Of a DNA stretch of 7,841 nt, positions 1-6,043 are shown piece after piece. Both the position numbers and the translations under genes were made by a program. Under the pieces are notes generated by a model. That model searched no databases. It was given only the letters and a program-made list of their open reading frames with translations, and was not told where the DNA came from. This stretch comes from Candidatus Fischerbacteria bacterium RBG_13_37_8 (GTDB lineage Bacteria; Acidobacteriota; HRBIN11; MFGW01): assembly GCA_001780385.1 (NCBI GenBank), contig MFGW01000202.1, positions 1 to 7,841 of the forward strand. The letters run 5' to 3'. Within the stretch, counting starts at the first letter, position 1; every line of letters starts with the position of its first letter.

Positions 1-1
1 A

Positions 2-985
2 CTGCGTCTCCTCGAATTAACCAACCTGTATGTTACCCTCGCGCGCCTCGGTATGCACGGCAATTTCATTACCACAAAGCAGCAACAACTTGAGGAATTT
101 CGCCTGCTCGCCCCTGGCGCAGTCTCACTTACAAAAAATGCATTAAGTATCCGCAACCGCCCTGATGCACCCAGTCTTCGGGATTTCATGAAATACCCGG
201 ATACGGTTTACTGGAAAACCGGCACATCATTTGGCAGAAAAGATGCCTGGAGTATAGGCTGGATAGATAATTACACCGTCGGTGTCTGGACCGGTAATTT
301 CGATGGAACACCCTCAATAAATATTGTCGGCGCTCATCTCTCCGCTCCGATCATGTTTGACCTTCTGCAAGCGCTCTCGCATAATAGTAAAAAATCCTTC
401 TCCCCGGCTCAACCACCTGACCTGGTGAAAGTAAAAGTATGCCAGTACTCCGGTTACCGCCCATCACCAAACTGTCCTGCTACAAAAACTATCTATGCAT
501 TGAAATCAGCCATTCCTACCAAAGAATGTCCCTATCATAAAAAATATCTCGTCGAAAAAAATACCGGCTATCTTGCCTGTCCGCAGAAACATTATAACAC
601 CGGCGAACTTGAAGATCGCGCATTTCTCATGCTTCCTTCCGTTCTGTCGCATATCATGCATCGCCCTGCCGATAAGATTCCTTTACTCGGACCTGATTGC
701 CAGGATATCAATGCAGATAATACACTCAAGATACTCTTTCCAAATGATGGAACCACTTATGTCCTGAGTAAAAATATCCGCTCCACTAATAAAATACCAC
801 TTCAGGCATTCAGTCTCTCCCCAGGTAATCATATCGACTGGTTCGTCAATGGTCGCCATCTCGGTCAAACAACCTCCGGTCAGGCTTTCTTCTTCGCTCC
901 TTCCACCACAGGCAAAACCGACTTCGTCGCCGTCGATACTGAAGGCAACTCCCGCCGCGTCTCCATCACCATTACCACTGAATAA
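2..985 (+). CDS. pbpC: Penicillin-binding protein 1C, C-terminal part (5' end outside window)
   Basis: The frame is open from base 2 with no start in the window, so this is the last ~327 codons of a longer gene; the first ATG seen (53) is internal. The opening LELTNLYVTLARLG is the typical stretch that precedes the third transpeptidase motif. That motif, KTGTS, is at 215-229 and is followed by DAWSIGW and YTVGVWTGN, as in class A PBPs. The glycosyltransferase domain and the SxxK serine lie upstream, out of view. After the transpeptidase comes a cysteine-bearing linker (CQYSGYRPSPNCPAT) typical of PBP1C. The end, from about base 730, resembles the BiPBP_C domain (LFPNDG...DWFVNG...AVDTEGNSRRVSI). 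PBP1C proteins are membrane-anchored enzymes acting on periplasmic peptidoglycan. The gene looks more GC-rich than its neighbours. Its stop codon lies inside the palindrome at 981-1040. PBP1A or another class A PBP is less likely because of the C-terminal domain. Confidence 0.92.
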   Translation: MRLLELTNLYVTLARLGMHGNFITTKQQQLEEFRLLAPGAVSLTKNALSIRNRPDAPSLRDFMKYPDTVYWKTGTSFGRKDAWSIGWIDNYTVGVWTGNFDGTPSINIVGAHLSAPIMFDLLQALSHNSKKSFSPAQPPDLVKVKVCQYSGYRPSPNCPATKTIYALKSAIPTKECPYHKKYLVEKNTGYLACPQKHYNTGELEDRAFLMLPSVLSHIMHRPADKIPLLGPDCQDINADNTLKILFPNDGTTYVLSKNIRSTNKIPLQAFSLSPGNHIDWFVNGRHLGQTTSGQAFFFAPSTTGKTDFVAVDTEGNSRRVSITITTE

Positions 986-1040
986 ATAGGGACTGTCACC
1001 CTATTTTTCTAAAAAAAATAGATGACTGTCCCTATTTATT
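981..1040. repeat. 60-nt near-perfect palindrome, REP-like element
   Basis: Bases 981-998 pair with 1023-1040 in 17 of 18 positions; the only mismatch is T994 against T1027. After a small 2x1 internal bulge, 1001-1008 pair with 1014-1021 in 8 of 8, leaving a 5-nt loop (1009-1013). The outer arms read AATAAATAGGGACTGTCA and TGACTGTCCCTATTTATT. The element starts in the last sense codon of the upstream gene, contains its TAA stop, and ends 18 nt before the next ATG. Elements with a GGGACTGTC...GACAGTCCC core in an AT-rich frame resemble the REP-type palindromes mobilised by RAYT (IS200-like) transposases; this link is from memory. As RNA it would form a strong hairpin, but no U-tract follows, so it is not a classical intrinsic terminator. 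Confidence 0.85.
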
Positions 1041-1050
1041 CTGATAGAAT
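1022..1050 (+). promoter_or_regulatory. Predicted promoter of the TMTC-like gene, inside and beside the palindrome
   Basis: A -35-like ATGACT (1022-1027, 4 of 6 to TTGACA) is followed, after exactly 17 nt, by TAGAAT (1045-1050, 5 of 6 to TATAAT). TGA just before it forms an extended -10 (TGn). The expected transcription start is about 1057, one or two bases before the ATG at 1059, and there is no Shine-Dalgarno sequence. The -35 box lies in the right arm of the palindrome, so the repeat itself would contribute the promoter. This rests on sequence match only. Confidence 0.4.
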
Positions 1051-1058
1051 TATCTTTT

Positions 1059-2993
1059 ATGAAATCACTTGAAAACAAAATCAATTCCCTACTTACAAGC
1101 AAATATTCCTTACTGTTCATCGCTGTTATCTTATGTATCACGGCATTCATCATCTATTCCAACAGCTTTCAGTGTGCTTTCGTTTTTGATGATTATCGCT
1201 CTATTGTCCTTAATAACAGCCTTAAGGATAATTCAATCTTTACTCAGTTTAATATACAGCGTTATGTAGCTCTGGTCACTTTCGCTCTTAATTATAAAAT
1301 TAATGGTCTTAATGTCACTGGATACCATATTATTAACCTGCTGATACATTTTGCAAATGGGCTGCTTGTCTATATCCTCATTAAAACACTCCTTCGATTG
1401 CATGTACACTCTTTACCTGATACTTCAATGCATGTTATTCCACTTATCGTCGCTTTGCTGTTTCTCGTTCATCCTGTTCAAACACAAGCGGTCACTTATA
1501 TTGTTCAGCGTGAAGCTTCACTGGCTACTCTATTCGTACTCGCATCCATTTTACTTTATATTTCTTACAGAGTAACTGCCGCCAAACACTACCATCTCTT
1601 TACCCTATCACTTCTCTTTTGCCTGCTGGCTTATAAAACCAAGGAAAATACCGCTTCACTCCCCTTCGTTATTTTTCTCATCGAGATTATATTCTTCCCT
1701 CAAAAAGCTAATTTAAAGAAAAAGCTTCTCCTCGTCGCACCATACGTATTGCTTATTATAGTCATTCCGCTTTCTCTCATCAATGTCAATACATCAGCAG
1801 GGGATTTATTTGAAGATCTCAATGTAGTTCTGCAAGAAACAGAGACTATCGACCGGAGCGTTTACTTCTTTACCCAGCAGAGAGTCATTATGACCTACAT
1901 TAAGTTGTTGCTGTTCCCTTCTCATCAAGCTTTCGATTATTACTTTCCATTGTCATTTTCTTTGTTTGAAATAAAGACATTTCTTTCTTTTCTGTTTATT
2001 GTAGCTCTGATAATTTTCTCACTTGCCGGATTGAAAAAATTTCCGCTGGTCTCTTTTGGCATTTTATGGTTCTTCATTTTTCTTACCGTGGAATCTTCTT
2101 TTTTTCCTATCCGTGATGTTATCTGGGAACACCGCATGTACTTGCCTTCTATTGGATTTATTTTCATTATTACCTGCCTGCTCTCTAAATTAAAATGGAA
2201 ACTATTCATTCCTCTCAGCCTGGTGATTATTATAGCTCTCGGTACTGCAACATACAGCCGCAATAAAGTGTGGAAGGATGAATTAACGCTATTCAAAGAC
2301 TCCACTGCGAAATACCCGCAAAAAGCACGTAATCACTTCAGTCTCGGAAGTGCTTACATGAGAAAAAAAATGTACAAGGAAGCAATCAGAACACTCCAGC
2401 ATGCTATTGAACTTGATCCTACTATCGTTGGCGCACGGGTGAATCTTTCCATTTGCTATTGGGAAACCCGCCAAATTGAAAAAGCACGGATTGAACTTTT
2501 AATAGTGCTCCAGCAACGTCCTGCCTACCCTCTTGCTTCATATAAACTCGCTTCTATATATATGTCTCGAGGTGATATTGATAAAGCATTTGATATTCTT
2601 ATTAAAGCAAAAAAATTCTCACCCTCACATGCAAGAGTAAATGCCTTGCTGGCTGATATATATTGCCAGCAGGATGATTTAGGTCAAGCTTTCTACCTGT
2701 TCAAAGAAGCAGAAACTGCCGGTCTCGCCTCCGCAGATTCATATTATAATTTCGCAGTTTGTCTGCTGAAAAAAGGTAAAATTGCCGAAAGCAGAGTATA
2801 TCTTCTTAAATCTGCCGAACTGAATCCGGGTGATGCTGTTATTAATTACGCTATTGCGCTCGGTTATGAGCAGGAAAGAAATTTTGCCCAGGCAGTACAC
2901 TATTACCGTCTTTTCTTAAAGAAATCTTCCACGCAAACTCCACAAACAATCGATGCACAACAACGCTTGCGAAGACTTGAAATTTACAAATAG
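1059..2993 (+). CDS. TMTC-like polytopic membrane protein with C-terminal TPR repeats (putative GT-C glycosyltransferase)
   Basis: This 644-residue protein has two halves. Residues 1-~398 are a multi-pass membrane region: a first helix at about 15-35, then a loop with FDDY (43-46), whose acidic pair sits where GT-C enzymes carry catalytic residues. Further family-like blocks are FALNYKINGLN (75-85), GYHIINLLIHFANGLLVY (88-105), HPVQTQAVTYIVQREASLA (138-156) and EHRMYLPSIGF (357-367). Residues ~423-640 hold about six TPR units, for example the one around 430-453 ending in HAIELDP. This layout matches the TMTC/O-GlcNAc-transferase-like TPR family. Animal TMTC proteins are ER O-mannosyltransferases, but the substrate of bacterial members is not known to me. 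The TPR half should lie on one face of the cytoplasmic membrane to bind partners. No Shine-Dalgarno precedes the ATG; a promoter immediately upstream suggests a leaderless transcript. No terminator hairpin is visible after the stop. Confidence 0.85.
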   Translation: MKSLENKINSLLTSKYSLLFIAVILCITAFIIYSNSFQCAFVFDDYRSIVLNNSLKDNSIFTQFNIQRYVALVTFALNYKINGLNVTGYHIINLLIHFANGLLVYILIKTLLRLHVHSLPDTSMHVIPLIVALLFLVHPVQTQAVTYIVQREASLATLFVLASILLYISYRVTAAKHYHLFTLSLLFCLLAYKTKENTASLPFVIFLIEIIFFPQKANLKKKLLLVAPYVLLIIVIPLSLINVNTSAGDLFEDLNVVLQETETIDRSVYFFTQQRVIMTYIKLLLFPSHQAFDYYFPLSFSLFEIKTFLSFLFIVALIIFSLAGLKKFPLVSFGILWFFIFLTVESSFFPIRDVIWEHRMYLPSIGFIFIITCLLSKLKWKLFIPLSLVIIIALGTATYSRNKVWKDELTLFKDSTAKYPQKARNHFSLGSAYMRKKMYKEAIRTLQHAIELDPTIVGARVNLSICYWETRQIEKARIELLIVLQQRPAYPLASYKLASIYMSRGDIDKAFDILIKAKKFSPSHARVNALLADIYCQQDDLGQAFYLFKEAETAGLASADSYYNFAVCLLKKGKIAESRVYLLKSAELNPGDAVINYAIALGYEQERNFAQAVHYYRLFLKKSSTQTPQTIDAQQRLRRLEIYK

Positions 2994-3046
2994 CACAAAA
3001 ATAAAAGGTTAAGTACAAGGTTGAGGGATCAGGCACATATTTCTAT

Positions 3047-3150
3047 TTACGAATCCACTCCGAATAAAGGCTTTGACTTACGCACTGCCTTAATAAAATA
3101 TTCTTTGACTTCTTCCCAACTTGACTCCATGAGCATATTTGGATCAGGAA
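3047..3150 (-). pseudogene. C-terminal remnant of an AbiEii-type nucleotidyltransferase toxin
   Basis: On the minus strand, one frame off from the DUF6922-like ORF, the bases encode VPDPNMLMESSWEEVKEYF followed by IKAVRKSKPLFGVDS and a TAA at 3047-3049. The frame is closed upstream by a TAA at 3173-3175. The P-x-ML...SWEEVKxFF pattern is what I know from the extreme C-terminus of AbiEii/AbiGii-type nucleotidyltransferase toxins. Those proteins run to about 200-250 residues, so nearly all of the toxin, including the catalytic part, is missing. The remnant directly abuts and overlaps the end of the DUF6922-like gene, as if a deletion had fused the two. The call is by motif memory on a short segment. 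Confidence 0.5.
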
Positions 3151-3398
3151 CATTTCTCTTTCTTGCTCCAAATTATACCCCAGAAATTTTTTGTTTTTGG
3201 ACTAATAACACGACTCGAGGTAATTACTTTTTTAATATCACTTTTGCTATATGCAGTAAAAAGCCATTTTATGGATTCAAAATCTCCTGCCTCTAAAATC
3301 CGCTCAATTATGTATACCTTATGCTTTTTAATATCCAGTTTTTTATAATCTGTATCCCAGAACAATGATCTGAATGTAGGTAAAGACTCCTTATCCAT
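3144..3398 (-). CDS. DUF6922-like small protein, probably C-terminally altered
   Basis: This 84-residue protein has LFWDTDYKKLDIKKHKVYII early, ERILEAGD, then SSRVISPKTKNFWGIIW near the end. These blocks match the small DUF6922 family of conserved hypotheticals. Such genes often sit directly upstream of an AbiEii-like nucleotidyltransferase and may act as its antitoxin or partner; that role is inference from gene order. Family members usually run somewhat further past the NFWG block. Here the frame stops after KKEKCS, exactly where the toxin-like remnant begins in another frame, so the last residues are probably not original. The ATG at 3398 is chosen because the family's N-terminal residues start there and no later Met precedes the conserved block. 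There is no upstream Shine-Dalgarno, and an extended -10 lies 5 nt before the ATG. It may still be expressed as an orphan. Confidence 0.65.
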   Translation of the reverse strand: MDKESLPTFRSLFWDTDYKKLDIKKHKVYIIERILEAGDFESIKWLFTAYSKSDIKKVITSSRVISPKTKNFWGIIWSKKEKCS

Positions 3399-3403
3399 AG
3401 CAT

Positions 3404-3412
3404 ATTATAGCA
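3404..3412 (-). promoter_or_regulatory. Extended -10 promoter element for the DUF6922-like gene
   Basis: On the minus strand the sequence reads TGCTATAAT, a perfect TATAAT (3409 to 3404) with a TGn extension. No good -35 hexamer is seen at 16-18 nt, which extended -10 promoters can do without. The start of transcription would fall at about 3398-3396, on or beside the ATG, implying a leaderless mRNA. Confidence 0.5.
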
Positions 3413-3477
3413 TAAAAACATGATAACTGTTGCTTTATTTGCTAAAGAGAATATGCTTCTTCAATCCGCTGAGGATT

Positions 3478-3512
3478 GTTACGTTTGCCTCCGGCAAACT
3501 CACAATGACAGA
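3478..3512. repeat. Hairpin repeat, copy A
   Basis: Copy A reads GTTAC, then a stem-loop (GTTTGCC-TCC-GGCAAAC, 3483-3499), then TCACAATGACAGA. The flanks are the same as in copy B (3581-3617) while the stem differs. On the minus strand it starts TCTGTCATTGTGAG, resembling the widely dispersed TGTCATTGCGAG...GCAATC intergenic repeats of many bacteria; that likeness is from memory. Confidence 0.7.
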
Positions 3513-3580
3513 GTGCCCGGGATTGTTATCATGAAAGAATTTCATTTTCATTGTTGGGGATGAAAGATCCTTTCATGAAG

Positions 3581-3617
3581 GTTACGTCCCGCCCTTCGCG
3601 GGACTCACAATGACAGA
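3581..3617. repeat. Hairpin repeat, copy B
   Basis: Copy B reads GTTAC, then a stem-loop (GTCCCGC-CCTTC-GCGGGAC, 3586-3604), then TCACAATGACAGA. It shares the outer 5 and 13 nt with copy A, but both stem arms are changed together so pairing is kept. It ends 10 nt before the esterase stop codon and would be the first structure met by transcripts leaving that gene. Confidence 0.7.
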
Positions 3618-3627
3618 AGCCATGACT

Positions 3628-4830
3628 TTATTTCGCTGCTTCTGCTCCAAGTTCTTTTAATTTATTTCTTGAACTCTCAAGTATCCGTTTCTCATAATCA
3701 GTTTTGCCTGCATTCTTCTCAATAGCTATTTTGTAATATTTTATCGCATTATCTTTATCACCGGCAGTTAAATAAGCTTCGGCAAGACTATCATATACAT
3801 TGGGAGAATTGGGATACAGTTTAGCATTGTACTGAAAAATTTTAATAGCTTTATCATATTCCTTATTATTTATTAAACGGTAGCCGACCTGGTTTAATTG
3901 ATTCTCGGGAACAGCAGAACCGATTTTTGCACCAAATTTAACTGTTCTCCCTTTTAAATAATTTTCAATTTTTTCAATATCGGCTGATATCATCACATCA
4001 AAAGGTATCTTCCAACCATCAAAAATGAACATTATGCCGTCATACATGCTTTTTCCAAGCATTGAACCATGATCAACATTATCAAACCATGCACTGTTCC
4101 AAACGAGTCCCTTTAAGTCATGCCCTTTCATCCATTTCTCCAGGTCAGTATACGTGCTTAAGGTTAATTCCTGTTCTTCTTTTCCTACCGTCATAAAGAG
4201 AAATTTACCCTTAAGTGATTTTGCCTGAAACATCTTTTCAATATTCTTTAACCAGTACTGATCATTATTTTGAAACCATGGACTGCTGGCAATATATGCA
4301 GAAAATAAATCAGGCTGTGTGAACATGGCATACATAGTAAACAAACCACCTACTGAATGACCATATAAAATATCAAAACCTGAACTGCGATAATTCTTCT
4401 CCACAAAAGGTTTTAATTCTTCCTTTATAAATTTCAATGATAAATCAGCGCCTGCCGGTTCAGTCTTTCTCTCTTCATATGAGGTCGGAACATAACCATT
4501 TTGTAAAGCAGGAAGTCCTATGATAATTATTCCCGGAATATCTAATGTCCTGGATAACAATTCGATTGTTCCACAATCATAAACATAACTGATAAAACTA
4601 TTTAAATCATAAAGAACAGGATACTTGTTTTCAGATGTTGCATAATCCGTAGGCAAACAAATTGAAAGTTCTAAGTCTCCTTCCAATATTTTTGATTGAA
4701 AAACTATTCTCTTTCCTACAACTATATCAGTTTCTTTTTCCTGACTGAAAACAAATTGACCTGAAGATAAATATACCGCTGCAAAAATAATTAAAATGAT
4801 TAATGTGTGAGTTGTTTTAAAGTTTTGCAT
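3628..4830 (-). CDS. Secreted alpha/beta-hydrolase esterase with C-terminal TPR repeats
   Basis: The 400-residue product starts with a signal peptide: a basic start, then hydrophobic residues at about 9-27, ending near SSGQFVFSQ, so it is probably exported. The body matches the putative esterase family (esterase D / IroE-Fes-like fold). The nucleophile elbow is GHSVGG with Ser159, followed by LFTMYAMFTQPDLFSAYI and SSPWF. The His is probably H254 (DNVDHGSM). The acid is probably E218 or E219 in TVGKEE. Residues ~310-395 form about two TPRs (YRLINNKEYDKAIKIFQYN and YDSLAEAYLTAGDKDNAIKYY). The substrate cannot be told; relatives cleave carboxylic or siderophore esters. A strong Shine-Dalgarno fixes the ATG. 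It lies 114 nt downstream of the SDR gene on the same strand and may be co-transcribed with it. Its 3' side runs into the hairpin patch. Confidence 0.88.
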   Translation of the reverse strand: MQNFKTTHTLIILIIFAAVYLSSGQFVFSQEKETDIVVGKRIVFQSKILEGDLELSICLPTDYATSENKYPVLYDLNSFISYVYDCGTIELLSRTLDIPGIIIIGLPALQNGYVPTSYEERKTEPAGADLSLKFIKEELKPFVEKNYRSSGFDILYGHSVGGLFTMYAMFTQPDLFSAYIASSPWFQNNDQYWLKNIEKMFQAKSLKGKFLFMTVGKEEQELTLSTYTDLEKWMKGHDLKGLVWNSAWFDNVDHGSMLGKSMYDGIMFIFDGWKIPFDVMISADIEKIENYLKGRTVKFGAKIGSAVPENQLNQVGYRLINNKEYDKAIKIFQYNAKLYPNSPNVYDSLAEAYLTAGDKDNAIKYYKIAIEKNAGKTDYEKRILESSRNKLKELGAEAAK

Positions 4831-4837
4831 GATTTAA

Positions 4838-4844
4838 CTCCTTT
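4838..4844 (-). promoter_or_regulatory. Strong ribosome binding site of the esterase gene
   Basis: On the minus strand AAAGGAG lies 7 nt before the ATG at 4830. This canonical site decides the start and contrasts with three neighbouring genes that have none. Confidence 0.85.
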
Positions 4845-4857
4845 CTAATATTTTTAT

Positions 4858-4944
4858 TGAACCGGAAATTCTGGATAACGATGTCTCATCATCCTTCTTC
4901 CTAACATTGTATTATTAAGATGCCTCACACTATTAACCGGTTCA
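4858..4944. repeat. 87-bp intergenic stretch bounded by 8-bp inverted repeats
   Basis: TGAACCGG (4858-4865) and CCGGTTCA (4937-4944) are exact inverted repeats. Each is flanked on the outside by TTAT (4854-4857 and 4945-4948), as a target-site duplication would be. The interior shows no ORF or further symmetry. It fills most of the gap between the SDR and esterase genes. A miniature element is possible, but repeats this short in AT-rich DNA also occur by chance. The right TTAT overlaps the SDR stop codon. Confidence 0.3.
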
Positions 4945-5856
4945 TTATTTTCTTTTGGCAAGTTCACTTGAATACTGAATACCCAGGCTTGATGCATTTT
5001 CTTTTGCCCATTCTGTTAATTTTGTTCTACCAACCGGAGGTACATTCACATAAAGCAAATTAGACTTAAGTCCACGAATTTCTTCCCTTGTTATGATTTT
5101 ATCTCTTACCAATATGCCAATAAGACGTGCAAAATAATAGCCTATACTATCAGGCAGGTTAACTATAGGTCTCTGTTTGCCAATAATTTCACCTATTTGC
5201 ATCACCAGCTCACGATAGGTAAAAATCTCTGGCCCCATAGCATTAATAAGACATTTCTCATCATTGGTTCCCACATCTACCGCTAACTCGGCAAAATCAT
5301 CTACATAAATAGGCTGAAGACGATAATCACCCCTTCCAAATACACCAAATACGGGAAACTTTCTGAGCATCCAGGCTATATTATTAATCAGGATATCTTC
5401 CCTGCCAAAAAGTACGGCAGGGCTTAATATTCCATATGATATCCCTGAATTGATCAAAGCTCTCTCTAACAGTGCTTTCCCTCTGAAATATTCAAGTGGC
5501 GAATGTTCTGATGGATTCGTAATGCTGACATGCACAATTCGCTTTACTCCTGCTTTCTTTGCAGCCTCAAATAATTTAAGGGTATTTTCAACCGCGTTTG
5601 AGTGTGTCAATGTTTTATAATTAAACCGTACCCAGTAGGTATTATATAAAACATGAGCATCTTTAAGTGATTCGATTAATTTTTCAGGTTCATCAAAATG
5701 AAAGGGCACTGTCTCTATTTTATCAGTTAAGGCTTCTTCTTTGTGGGCGGAATTTGTTAAGGTGCGTACTTCAAATCCGCCTTCAATAAGACGCTTCGCT
5801 ATATATTTTCCTGAAAATCCATAAGCGCCAGTTACTACATGCAATTCTTTTATCAT
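4945..5856 (-). CDS. Atypical SDR NAD(P)-binding epimerase/NmrA-like protein
   Basis: The 303-residue product has an N-terminal Rossmann motif TGAYGFSG with GxxGxxG glycines at 10, 13 and 16. It then shows the strand pattern of extended or atypical short-chain dehydrogenases: VLYNTYWVRF (69-78), KRIVHVSITNPSEHSP (105-120), then YFRGK with Y123 and K127 in YxxxK spacing, then GISYGILSPAVLFGREDIL. The later QPIYVDDFAELAV (181-193) is typical of NAD-dependent epimerase/dehydratase and NDUFA9-like members. No substrate can be assigned; relatives act on nucleotide sugars, reduce small molecules or only bind NADP as sensors. The ATG at 5856 has GGAAG 7 nt upstream and a possible extended -10 beyond it. 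It precedes the esterase on the same strand, so a two-gene transcript is plausible, though the 114-nt gap is large. It is divergent from the kinase relic. Confidence 0.85.
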   Translation of the reverse strand: MIKELHVVTGAYGFSGKYIAKRLIEGGFEVRTLTNSAHKEEALTDKIETVPFHFDEPEKLIESLKDAHVLYNTYWVRFNYKTLTHSNAVENTLKLFEAAKKAGVKRIVHVSITNPSEHSPLEYFRGKALLERALINSGISYGILSPAVLFGREDILINNIAWMLRKFPVFGVFGRGDYRLQPIYVDDFAELAVDVGTNDEKCLINAMGPEIFTYRELVMQIGEIIGKQRPIVNLPDSIGYYFARLIGILVRDKIITREEIRGLKSNLLYVNVPPVGRTKLTEWAKENASSLGIQYSSELAKRK

Positions 5857-5863
5857 ATATATT

Positions 5864-5868
5864 CTTCC
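5864..5868 (-). promoter_or_regulatory. Ribosome binding site of the SDR gene
   Basis: On the minus strand GGAAG sits 7 nt before the ATG at 5856. It is moderate in strength and supports that start. Confidence 0.6.
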
Positions 5869-5876
5869 AGTTACCT

Positions 5877-5885
5877 ATTTTACCA
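5877..5885 (-). promoter_or_regulatory. Possible extended -10 promoter of the SDR gene
   Basis: On the minus strand TGGTAAAAT gives a 5-of-6 -10 hexamer (TAAAAT) with a TGn extension. Transcription would start near 5870, leaving a ~14-nt leader that just includes the GGAAG site. No convincing -35 is seen. Confidence 0.35.
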
Positions 5886-6002
5886 TAAAATGAAATGAAT
5901 CTAATCAGTTGCTAAGGTCGAGGAAGGATAAGGAAGTTCATATTCAACTCCGAACTTTTTCAACCTTTACCTTTCCTATTTTTAAACTTACGATATAATC
6001 CG

Positions 6003-6031
6003 TTGACTGTATATTTATTTTATGTAATAAT
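6003..6031 (+). promoter_or_regulatory. Predicted promoter of the kinase relic
   Basis: TTGACT (6003-6008, 5 of 6) and AATAAT (6026-6031, 5 of 6) are 17 nt apart, with TGT just before the -10. The start would be near 6038, about 6 nt before the ATG at 6044. An in-frame TAA at 6038-6040 and the lack of a Shine-Dalgarno make a very short leader likely. The promoter looks intact although the gene is broken. A lone TATAAT at 5994-5999 has no -35 partner. Confidence 0.5.
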
Positions 6032-6043
6032 AAAACGTAATTT

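Larger units (their letters stand above)
3462..3617. other. Gene-free patch with five short hairpins
   Basis: Between the esterase stop and the DUF6922 promoter I see no gene but five inverted repeats in ~155 nt. They are CAATCC/GGATTG (3462-3467 with 3473-3478), GTTTGCC/GGCAAAC (3483-3489 with 3493-3499), ATGAAA/TTTCAT (3531-3536 with 3540-3545), ATGAAAG/CTTTCAT (3560-3566 with 3570-3576) and GTCCCGC/GCGGGAC (3586-3592 with 3598-3604). The patch lies just downstream of the esterase gene on its strand and could stabilise or end that mRNA. None of the hairpins is followed by a clear U-tract. Confidence 0.7.

Noticed and set aside
1001..1021. Intrinsic terminator of pbpC
   Set aside because: The hairpin is AT-rich at its tip and no U-tract follows the stem; the structure is better described as a whole palindromic element.
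3021..3296. Plus-strand open frame of 91 codons opposite the DUF6922-like gene
   Set aside because: It shows no recognisable motif and overlaps a minus-strand frame with family-like blocks; it is an antisense shadow.
3460..3620. CRISPR-like array, because of repeated GTTAC...CAATGACAGA units
   Set aside because: There are only two copies, their centres differ, and no regular spacers or cas genes are present.
5932..5960. GGAAGTTC...GAACTTTTT hairpin with a T-run, resembling a terminator
   Set aside because: The stem is 6 pairs plus two G-U wobbles around a 12-nt loop, and no plus-strand gene ends nearby; too weak to call.
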